The notes below the pieces were generated by a model that did not search any database, had not been told where the DNA came from, and was given only the letters and a program-made list of their open reading frames with translations. A stretch of 6,787 nt of DNA from Deltaproteobacteria bacterium (GTDB lineage Bacteria; Desulfobacterota; Binatia; Binatales; Binataceae), in assembly GCA_003161515.1 (NCBI GenBank), contig PMOH01000469.1, forward strand, positions 3,237-10,023, in the 5' to 3' direction. Position numbers and translations under genes: made by a program. Below are positions 1 through 4,748 of the stretch, in pieces; the stretch's first letter is position 1, and each line of letters starts with the position of its first letter.

Positions 1-368
1 GCCAGCTTCGCGCGCGCCTGGTCGAGCGCAGCCTGTGCGGTCTGGACCCGCAACTCATATTCGCGCGGGTTGATTTTCAGCATCACCTGGCCCGCGGTGA
101 CCTTGTCGCCGAAGTCCGCATTAACCTGAGCGACTCTGCCCTCGACCTCCGACGACATCACCGCATGCTCGCGCGGAAAGAGCGCGCCTTGCACTTCAGC
201 CGTGCGATCGAGACCTTGATTCCGCGCGGTCGCGACCGCGATCGCAATCGGCGCCGGTGCCGACTTGTTATCGACTTCGGCCGCGGCCGGCTGATGGCAT
301 CCCGCGAGCACGAAAGTTCCGAGCGCGGCTCCCAGAACGAGAACTGGAATCTTGAAAAACAGCGTCAT
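1..368 (-). CDS. RND efflux periplasmic adaptor (membrane fusion lipoprotein), N-terminal part, cut by window edge
   Basis: Adaptor of the HlyD/AcrA family, expected to link an inner-membrane RND pump to an outer-membrane channel. Reading from the ATG at 368, 122 complete codons are visible before the window ends. Residues 1-24 form a lipoprotein signal: a hydrophobic stretch ending in LAGC with the acylated Cys at residue 24. An Ala/Pro-rich linker follows, then the typical start of the mature adaptor: a beta segment, a biotinyl-lipoyl-like stretch (EVEGRVAQVNADFGDKV, then AGQVMLKINPREYE), and the beginning of the alpha-helical hairpin (VQTAQAALDQARAKL). The ATG shares four bases (ATGA) with the tetR stop codon and only a weak purine run (AAAGGGA) lies before it, so translation is probably coupled to tetR. 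The substrate cannot be inferred. The missing C-terminus and the pump gene should lie to the left of the window. The family call is firm; the lipoprotein assignment is strong. Confidence 0.9.
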   Translation of the reverse strand, partial: MTLFFKIPVLVLGAALGTFVLAGCHQPAAAEVDNKSAPAPIAIAVATARNQGLDRTAEVQGALFPREHAVMSSEVEGRVAQVNADFGDKVTAGQVMLKINPREYELRVQTAQAALDQARAKL

Positions 369-970
369 GGAAGCGCCGCGATCCCTTTGAGAAAAAGTTC
401 GACGACCGCTTCAGCGTCAGACTCGAGCGGAGTTGACGCCAGCTTGAGTAGCCGGCGACGGAGCGATCCGGTCAGCATCTCTCCGAGCATGAACGCCGCG
501 AAGTGCGGATCGATCGGCCGAATCGCGCCGCGATCGATGGCGTCCTGCAGCACCGACGCCATGAAGTCTAGATGGCCGGCGTAAACGCGCATGTATTCGC
601 GGCCGGCTTCCGATTCGAGCTCGATGTCGAGCGAGTTGCCGATGATTAGAGTCTTCAAAAAATCCTGGTTCGACGCCTGGATGCGGAACTGCGCCATGAT
701 GAGCTTGCGGATTCGCTCGAGCGGCGGCCTCGACGAGTCGTCCGACGCAATCGTCTCCGCCACCATTTCGCGCAAACCTTCGAGCACCGCCGCATGGACC
801 AGCGCGTCCTTGGTGTCGAAATACAGGTAGATAGTGCCCTTGGCGACCTTTGCTTCCTCGGCGACGCGGTCAACCGTCGTGCCCTGCATACCATAGCGAG
901 CCATCACGCGCCGTGCGGCTTCGAGGATTTCGCGGACGCGATATTCCTTGATTACCTCTTCTTTGGTCAT
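365..970 (-). CDS. TetR/AcrR-family transcriptional repressor
   Basis: A 201-residue protein, the usual length for the family. The N-terminal DNA-binding domain is unmistakable: helix 1 around residues 11-26 (VREILEAARRVMARYG), then the helix-turn-helix at about 32-51 with TTVDRVAEEAKVAKGTIYLYF, followed by the conserved KDALVHAAV segment. Residues from about 75 to 195 are the helical ligand-binding and dimerisation part, which is not conserved enough to name an inducer. The gene overlaps the efflux adaptor gene by 4 bp, so it very likely represses its own operon and is released by a pump substrate. The ATG at 970 fits the family N-terminus, but no clear Shine-Dalgarno sequence precedes it. 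The imperfect palindrome at 992-1009 is the obvious candidate binding site. Confidence 0.93.
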   Translation of the reverse strand: MTKEEVIKEYRVREILEAARRVMARYGMQGTTVDRVAEEAKVAKGTIYLYFDTKDALVHAAVLEGLREMVAETIASDDSSRPPLERIRKLIMAQFRIQASNQDFLKTLIIGNSLDIELESEAGREYMRVYAGHLDFMASVLQDAIDRGAIRPIDPHFAAFMLGEMLTGSLRRRLLKLASTPLESDAEAVVELFLKGIAALP

Positions 971-991
971 AGCGAACTGGACAGTCAGTCA

Positions 992-1009
992 AATGAACGT
1001 ACGGTCAGT
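992..1009. promoter_or_regulatory. Putative TetR operator (imperfect palindrome)
   Basis: AATGAACGTACGGTCAGT is an 18-bp imperfect palindrome with 7 of 9 base pairs matching around a perfect CGTACG core. It lies 22 bp upstream of the tetR start. The heptamer GTCAGTC occurs as a direct repeat at 984-990 and 1004-1010, exactly 20 bp apart (about two helical turns), which could indicate two adjacent dimer sites. Position and symmetry fit an autorepression operator of the TetR family; the exact boundaries are inferred. Confidence 0.5.
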
Positions 1010-1036
1010 CTAGGCGGATTGTCAGATTTGACGCAA
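1007..1036 (-). promoter_or_regulatory. Possible promoter of the tetR-efflux operon
   Basis: On the minus strand, TTGCGT (1036-1031) and TAGACT (1012-1007) are separated by 18 bp and resemble sigma-70 -35 and -10 boxes, each with only partial matches. A start predicted a few bases further on would fall inside the palindrome at 992-1009, so repressor binding would block transcription. The boxes are weak and the sigma factors of this organism are unknown, so this is a position guess. Confidence 0.28.
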
Positions 1037-1093
1037 GGGAGTGCCGGTTGAGAAATGAGGCGGAATGCTGCTACGAGAGGGCGTGCGCGGGGA

Positions 1094-2071
1094 TCAGGTA
1101 GCCGGCTTTTCGAGCTGGTCGCCCAAAATTTCTGCCAGCCGCTCGGCGGGAAGGCGGCGCAAGTCGGGAATCGCGAAGCCTGACGCTGCCGCATGACCAC
1201 CGCCACCGTAGATTTGCGCGAGCTGAGACAAATCGACGTCGCTGTCGGAGCTGCGCCGCAGGCTGACGCCCTGGCTGCGCAAGTCGAACAGCGCGACGAC
1301 GGTGCGAGTCTGCCCTTTGTATAGCTGTGCGGCGACTTCGCTGCTGTAACCGAAGCAGCACGCCGTCCGCACCGTGATTCCGTTGTCGAGCTTGCGATCG
1401 ACCATGGTCGCTTGCGCCAATTCGAGGCTGCGGCGCATCGCGTCCTGGCCCGACTCGAACGCCGAGCGCAACTTGCGGCTCATCTGCGGCTCGCGCAGCT
1501 TCAGGATCTCGCGATACGAGGAGATTCCACCGAGCGTCTGCACGGCGAGCGCCCACTCGGGCGACTCGGGAATCTTGTGTACCCAGCGATCGTGATCGTC
1601 GGCGATCATGACAAACGGCTCGAAGCTTTCGAACTCGGCGCGCTGGCGCTCAGGAAGGTCCCGGTCCATTTTTTTGAGAAAGTTGAAGGTCAGGCGCGCC
1701 GCGGAATACTGTTCGCTGAGGACTTTGGCGGCGAACGGTACCTTGAACTCGGGGGCATCGGCGCGGGAAACTGCGGTGCGATGATGATCGATCCAGTAAA
1801 TTCGCGCACCGCGCGCGCTCAACTCGGCGAGATGCGCTCCGGTCGCGGGTGAATTCCAGGATAAATCGGTGATCCAGATCTCGTCACTGCCGTCTGCGGA
1901 CTTGAGCGTCAGGCCTCCGATCACCTGGTCTGCCTCGTTGTTGCCGGCCAGCGTCGTGAAGACTTTATGGCCATCGTAAAAGCGCGCCACCGCGGCCGCC
2001 GCCATCACACCGTCGAGGCATGAGGGGCCGTGGCTGACGACCTGGATCGTGCGGGAAGTTTTTCCGGGCAT
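1094..2071 (-). CDS. DHH/DHHA1-family phosphoesterase
   Basis: A 325-residue cytoplasmic protein with the two-domain layout of the DHH phosphoesterase superfamily, which includes NrnA-type nano-RNases, RecJ and cyclic-dinucleotide hydrolases. Motifs in order: a motif-I equivalent with H14 and D20 (SHGPSCLDGVMAA), motif II D69 (WITDLSW), the signature D95-H96-H97 (YWIDHHRT), and motif IV around D158-D161 (MIADDHDRW). The C-terminal DHHA1 domain carries the glycine-rich substrate loop GGGGHAAASGF at 289-299. These residues predict a Mn-dependent phosphodiesterase or phosphatase. Motif I is the HxxxCxDG type rather than the longer HxNPDGDA of NrnA, so it may belong to a less studied branch; the substrate (short RNA, pAp, cyclic dinucleotide or other) cannot be chosen. 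The start at 2071 has no visible Shine-Dalgarno sequence but lies just after a good -10 box. It is upstream of tetR on the same strand, with 123 bp between them. Confidence 0.88.
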   Translation of the reverse strand: MPGKTSRTIQVVSHGPSCLDGVMAAAAVARFYDGHKVFTTLAGNNEADQVIGGLTLKSADGSDEIWITDLSWNSPATGAHLAELSARGARIYWIDHHRTAVSRADAPEFKVPFAAKVLSEQYSAARLTFNFLKKMDRDLPERQRAEFESFEPFVMIADDHDRWVHKIPESPEWALAVQTLGGISSYREILKLREPQMSRKLRSAFESGQDAMRRSLELAQATMVDRKLDNGITVRTACCFGYSSEVAAQLYKGQTRTVVALFDLRSQGVSLRRSSDSDVDLSQLAQIYGGGGHAAASGFAIPDLRRLPAERLAEILGDQLEKPAT

Positions 2072-2080
2072 AAGAGATCA

Positions 2081-2086
2081 ATTGTA
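2081..2086 (-). promoter_or_regulatory. Probable -10 box of the DHH phosphoesterase gene
   Basis: On the minus strand TACAAT matches the TATAAT consensus at 5 of 6 positions. It ends 9 bp before the ATG at 2071, so a transcript starting at the usual distance would begin within a few bases of the start codon, implying a nearly leaderless mRNA. This agrees with the lack of a ribosome binding site. The -35 region is poor (TTCGCT at 18 bp spacing). Confidence 0.4.
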
Positions 2087-2140
2087 GAGCATTCCGCTCC
2101 TGCGAGCGAAACAACGAAACGGCGCACCGGCGGTGGCGTG

Positions 2141-2668
2141 ATGCTCGCGCAGATACCGAACGGCCTGAGCGCGATCAGATTCGCGCTCGCCGCTATCTGG
2201 ATCGCGCTCGCAGCCCACGCGCATCAGGGACGATTGGCCTTCTCGATCGTTGCAATTGTCGCCGCGGGCAGCGACTTCATCGACGGGCGAGTCGCGCGGC
2301 GGCTCGGCGTCGCCAGCGGAAGCGGACGATGGCTCGACGGAATTGCGGACGTGACCTTCGTGCTGGCCGCGCTTTTATCCGAAGCAGCCGCGGGCGTGAT
2401 CCCTTTTTATATCCCGATCCTGATCGCGGTGTCGTTCAGCCAGTACGCAATCGACTCCGTCCTGATAGGACCACCGGCAAGCGGCCCGATAAAAAGCCGG
2501 CTGGGTCATTGGGGCGGAATCATCAACTATGCGCTGGTGATCACGCTCGCGATCGCACCGCCGCCGGCATTTCCCGGCGCAATAGTCCGCGACCTGGCGC
2601 CACTGATCGCAATATTCTACGCCGCCGCGATTTCAGAACGCGCCTGGCTTTACTACCGCGCGCGCTGA
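2141..2668 (+). CDS. CDP-alcohol phosphatidyltransferase family membrane protein
   Basis: A 175-residue integral membrane enzyme of the family that transfers a phosphatidyl or similar group from a CDP-linked donor to an alcohol, as in phospholipid head-group synthesis. The full signature D-x2-D-G-x2-A-R-x8-G-x3-D-x3-D is present: D45, D48, G49, A52, R53, G62, D66 and D70, so the divalent-metal site is intact. Several hydrophobic helices are visible (about 10-27, 33-44, 71-84, 87-108, 126-139, 148-163), consistent with the usual six-helix core. A KSRLGHWGG segment near 118-126 follows. Translation could start further upstream at 2030, but that would overlap the divergent DHH gene and add about 37 residues unrelated to the family. 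The ATG at 2141, with GGTGG four bases before it, gives an N-terminus (MLAQIPNGLSAIRF) typical of the family. Substrate alcohol unknown. Confidence 0.86.
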   Translation: MLAQIPNGLSAIRFALAAIWIALAAHAHQGRLAFSIVAIVAAGSDFIDGRVARRLGVASGSGRWLDGIADVTFVLAALLSEAAAGVIPFYIPILIAVSFSQYAIDSVLIGPPASGPIKSRLGHWGGIINYALVITLAIAPPPAFPGAIVRDLAPLIAIFYAAAISERAWLYYRAR

Positions 2669-2683
2669 CGCGGCAGCAGGCCT

Positions 2684-2713
2684 CAAGCGGCGCGTAAACC
2701 TCGCAAGCGGCGC
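2684..2713. repeat. Short direct repeat, CAAGCGGCGC x2
   Basis: The 10-mer CAAGCGGCGC occurs at 2684-2693 and 2704-2713, 20 bp apart start to start, in the gap between the CDP-alcohol transferase and the next gene. The 20-bp phase would place both copies on the same DNA face. No function can be assigned; GC-rich decamers can repeat by chance. Confidence 0.4.
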
Positions 2714-2758
2714 TTTACTAGAAGATAAGATAAACTACTAATTGTAGGTATATTTCTT
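2714..2758 (+). promoter_or_regulatory. AT-rich spacer, likely promoter region of the following gene
   Basis: A 45-bp stretch that is strongly AT-rich compared with its surroundings, between the direct repeat and the gene starting at 2783. It holds several -10-like words (TAAACT at 2731-2736, TATATT at 2749-2754) and a small inverted repeat CTAC-5 bp-GTAG at 2735-2747, but no convincing -35 partner. Promoter function is inferred from composition and position only. The rest of the 114-bp gap shows nothing else. Confidence 0.3.
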
Positions 2759-2782
2759 GCTGCCTCCAATGCGGGTACGCGA

Positions 2783-3232
2783 ATGGAACTGAAAACGCAC
2801 ATACCCGCAAAAGGCATCGGCCGACGAGGCTGGGGCGCAATGATGATTGCATTGGCTGCGCTCATAGGAATGCTGCTGGCGTTAGAATCCGGACTCTTGC
2901 ACAACAATCCCTTGCTCAAGCGCCTGGTACCGAAGTCGATCATCCGTTCCCGAGACGGAGTCTCCGATCGGGCTTCGCTCGATCTTCACTTATTGAGCCC
3001 GTCAAACAATCCGGTGGGACGGTTTTCAGTTGCGCACCCGCTACCGGTGGATGTCACCTCGCCGCAACTGTTCTCGATTGGCCTGGACTCGCGCACCGCG
3101 TTCGAAATCTACGGAGAAACAGCGCAGAGCGAGCTCATCTCTGACCAGAGCGCGGCACCCGAGATTCAACCGCGCAACGATCGCCTGATGCTGATGTTGA
3201 TGCTGCTGCGATTACACGAGCATCGCGACTAA
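2783..3232 (+). CDS. Hypothetical single-pass membrane-anchored protein
   Basis: I do not recognise this 149-residue protein. A basic N-terminus (K10, R14, R15) precedes one hydrophobic segment at about residues 17-34 (WGAMMIALAALIGMLLAL). The positive charges suggest the N-terminus stays inside and the remaining 115 residues face the periplasm. That part is polar, without Cys and without a motif I can name. The C-terminus contains a Leu/Met run, LMLMLMLL at 135-142, encoded by an imperfect hexanucleotide repeat (CTGATG-like, 3185-3208). No strong ribosome binding site precedes the ATG. It follows the CDP-alcohol transferase on the same strand after 114 bp and probably has its own promoter. 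It has reasonable codon use and no competing good frame on the other strand, so I consider it probably real, but lineage-restricted. Confidence 0.55.
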   Translation: MELKTHIPAKGIGRRGWGAMMIALAALIGMLLALESGLLHNNPLLKRLVPKSIIRSRDGVSDRASLDLHLLSPSNNPVGRFSVAHPLPVDVTSPQLFSIGLDSRTAFEIYGETAQSELISDQSAAPEIQPRNDRLMLMLMLLRLHEHRD

Positions 3233-3266
3233 TATTCACATCGGCGATGACGGACGCTCGCGTTTG

Positions 3267-3581
3267 TCAGATTACAAACTTATCCATCGCGGAATGCCGG
3301 ATCGTTATGACGCTCACCAATTGTGCCGCTTCATCGATTTCGTAAATCACGCGGTACGCATCGCGTTTCGAGCCGTACAGCAGATGTCGCAGCCCGCTTT
3401 TAGTATCTTTACTCTCGGGAATGACAGGACAGCGGCGCGGGAGACTCCTAAGCGTATCGATCGCTTTCTCAAGTCCGAAATACCAAATAGCAGCGACGGC
3501 AGAATCGTCCGCCGAGATACGGTCGTATATGGAGTTGAGGTCCTGGTTGGCGCGGACGGTTAGTTCAACGCGGTAAGCCAT
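3267..3581 (-). CDS. RelE/ParE-family toxin of a type II toxin-antitoxin pair
   Basis: A 104-residue protein with the RelE/ParE layout: an N-terminal strand (YRVELTVRANQDL), two helices (to about residue 47), then the beta-sheet core with GLRHLLYGSKRDAYRVIYEID at 63-83 and the closing strand VSVITIRHSAMD at 89-100. Members either cleave mRNA on the ribosome (RelE) or poison DNA gyrase (ParE). The R75-DAYRVIYEID region and terminal IRHSxxD are common to many ParE/RelE proteins of undecided target, so I do not choose. A longer in-frame start at 3674 exists but lies deep in the antitoxin gene. The ATG at 3581 gives the family N-terminus MAYRVELT and a 17-bp overlap with the antitoxin stop, suggesting coupled translation. 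No frameshift or missing segment is seen, so the toxin is probably functional. Confidence 0.87.
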   Translation of the reverse strand: MAYRVELTVRANQDLNSIYDRISADDSAVAAIWYFGLEKAIDTLRSLPRRCPVIPESKDTKSGLRHLLYGSKRDAYRVIYEIDEAAQLVSVITIRHSAMDKFVI

Positions 3582-3870
3582 GGCGGCGTCGGAACTCGGC
3601 GAATACCTCTTCGGCTGGCCGGGTTCGGCCGTGAGCAATATCGTCGAGGCCCTGCCGGATTGCTTCGTACACATCGGCGCGAGCGGCGATATCGAGCAGC
3701 CTCTGATACTCCTCCGCGTCCTGCACGATAGCCGCGGCCTTGCCGTTGATAGTCAGCACTACCGGCCTTTTGCTCTTCTTGATCTGCTTGAGAAATTTGG
3801 CCGAATTGCGGCGAAAGTTTGTCAGCGACTGAATGTCTTTCGTAATGTCGAGCTTGGTTGAATTTCGCAT
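3565..3870 (-). CDS. Phd/YefM-family antitoxin
   Basis: A 101-residue antitoxin. Residues 8-58 form the Phd/YefM DNA-binding and dimerisation fold: DITKDIQSLTNFRRN, KFLKQIKKSKRPVVLTING at 25-43, then KAAAIVQDAEEYQRLLD. The charged C-terminal half (62-101) should be the flexible part that wraps and neutralises the toxin. It is the first gene of the pair, as usual, and overlaps the toxin start by 17 bp. A GTG start four codons earlier at 3882 is possible, but it sits inside the 18-bp palindrome and has no ribosome binding site. The ATG at 3870 has AGGTG 9 bases ahead and is preferred. The antitoxin, or its complex with the toxin, is expected to repress the promoter through the adjacent palindrome. 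Base composition of the first third is less GC-rich than the neighbours, as is common for mobile toxin-antitoxin genes. Confidence 0.87.
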   Translation of the reverse strand: MRNSTKLDITKDIQSLTNFRRNSAKFLKQIKKSKRPVVLTINGKAAAIVQDAEEYQRLLDIAARADVYEAIRQGLDDIAHGRTRPAEEVFAEFRRRHGLPR

Positions 3871-3877
3871 TCTAGTG

Positions 3878-3895
3878 AGCACCTAATTAGGTGCT
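3878..3895. promoter_or_regulatory. 18-bp perfect palindrome, likely antitoxin operator
   Basis: AGCACCTAATTAGGTGCT is a perfect 9+9 inverted repeat ending 7 bp before the antitoxin ATG at 3870. Phd/YefM antitoxins bind palindromes at their own promoters, so this is the expected autorepression site. It also contains the AGGTG that probably serves as ribosome binding site, so a transcript starting upstream of it could fold and hide that site. Operator role is inferred from position and symmetry. Confidence 0.68.
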
Positions 3896-3919
3896 ATCAG
3901 TCGCAGGCAGCTTTGTAAA
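3891..3919 (-). promoter_or_regulatory. Possible promoter of the toxin-antitoxin operon
   Basis: On the minus strand TTTACA (3919-3914) is followed after 17 bp by TAGCAC (3896-3891), the latter preceded by TG one base away, as in extended -10 promoters. The predicted start falls inside the palindrome at 3878-3895, which fits autorepression. The -10 match is only 3 of 6. The -35 word lies in a small inverted repeat, GCTTT-2 bp-AAAGC (3910-3921). Confidence 0.35.
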
Positions 3920-3941
3920 GCCGCTAGACGAGCGCGAGCCC

Positions 3942-4724
3942 TTAATGCTTGCCGTAGTTGAGCGGGACGCCTTTTCGCTGGGCCAGGATGTACGCTTCGA
4001 GTGCGCGTAGTTTCGGATCGTTGGGATCGAACGCCTTGCCCTTCACCGGATTCTCGATGCACCAATTGATCATGTCGCGCAGCAGCGCCACTTTCTGCAA
4101 CTGGACCTGGTACTTCGGATAAGTCTCGGGATGCGTGTTCGACGCGTCCGGATGGCACATGTCGCAGCTCACGCCAATCGTGCCGCCGAGTTCCTTGTCG
4201 CTGTGGAAAATCCTTTTCCCTTCCGCGACGAAGTTGTCGGTCTCGTTCTTCCAAACCTTGTAATCGCGATCGGTGAAGCTGGCGTACGTGTCGCCTTGCT
4301 GCATTCCCTTTGCCGGAGGCTTGGCGCCAGCTTCCATACTCGGAACGGTGCTGCTCGGTTTCGAAACATCGGCGCCCGATGCAGCCGAAGGCGCGGGCAC
4401 CGGCTGTGACGATTCGTCGGTCTGCGCCATCTGCCATTTTTCGTTCGGATGCTCACGCTGCCATTGCGCCATCAGCTCGCGCGTGACCTCGACTGCCTGT
4501 GCATGACTCATCGACTCGCCGGTCTTCAGGCCTTTCACTTCCATGCTGGTCTTGCCGTCACAGAGCATCACGACCACGCCACCGTCTTTCGCTTGCGGCA
4601 CTTGATGAATTGGCAGCGGCGCCTGCGCTTGCTGCGCGCGAAGTACTTGCGGCGCGTAAGCCACGGCCGCGAGTATCGCCGCACATCCCGCGGCAGTTAC
4701 CAATGCGATCGATCGTCGGGTCAT
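3942..4724 (-). CDS. Exported mono-heme cytochrome c with Pro/Ser/Ala linker
   Basis: A 260-residue periplasmic c-type cytochrome. Residues 1-35 are a Sec signal (RR, a hydrophobic run, and cleavage near AQA). Residues 36-100 form a small domain I do not recognise (GGVVVMLCDGKTSMEVKG, helix QAVEVTRELMAQWQREHP), with one Cys at 55. A low-complexity linker rich in Pro, Ser, Ala and Gly spans about 102-142. The heme domain follows: EGKRIFHSDKELGGTIGVSC, the single binding motif CDMCH at 187-191, then TYPKYQVQLQKVALLRDMINW and a terminal helix LRALEAYILAQRKG. M218 is a possible second heme ligand; H198 is an alternative. The heme part recalls SoxA/TsdA-like or other mono-heme domains, not small soluble class I cytochromes. 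The start is supported by GAGG five bases before the ATG. It is the last gene of the operon, 24 bp after the phosphoesterase, and probably carries electrons for the peroxidase-like partner. Confidence 0.85.
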   Translation of the reverse strand: MTRRSIALVTAAGCAAILAAVAYAPQVLRAQQAQAPLPIHQVPQAKDGGVVVMLCDGKTSMEVKGLKTGESMSHAQAVEVTRELMAQWQREHPNEKWQMAQTDESSQPVPAPSAASGADVSKPSSTVPSMEAGAKPPAKGMQQGDTYASFTDRDYKVWKNETDNFVAEGKRIFHSDKELGGTIGVSCDMCHPDASNTHPETYPKYQVQLQKVALLRDMINWCIENPVKGKAFDPNDPKLRALEAYILAQRKGVPLNYGKH

Positions 4725-4748
4725 GTTCGCCTCGGTGGAAGTCGTGCC

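Noticed and set aside
2030..2140. Upstream extension of the CDP-alcohol transferase to the ATG at 2030
   Set aside because: The added residues are unlike the family and antisense to the N-terminus of the DHH gene; the ATG at 2141 has a better context.
3233..3266. Terminator between the convergent 149-residue gene and the toxin gene
   Set aside because: The 34-bp gap shows no GC-rich hairpin followed by a T-run on either strand.
3582..3674. Longer toxin start at 3674
   Set aside because: It would add 31 residues unlike RelE/ParE and lie entirely within the antitoxin gene.
3910..3921. Inverted repeat GCTTT-2 bp-AAAGC as a terminator of the cytochrome operon
   Set aside because: The loop is too short, the stem is weak and no T-run follows; it more likely overlaps the toxin-antitoxin promoter.
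4683..4685. Cys at residue 14 of the cytochrome as a lipoprotein attachment site
   Set aside because: AAGC lacks the hydrophobic residue three positions before the Cys and would leave too short a signal; a Sec signal cut near residue 35 fits better.
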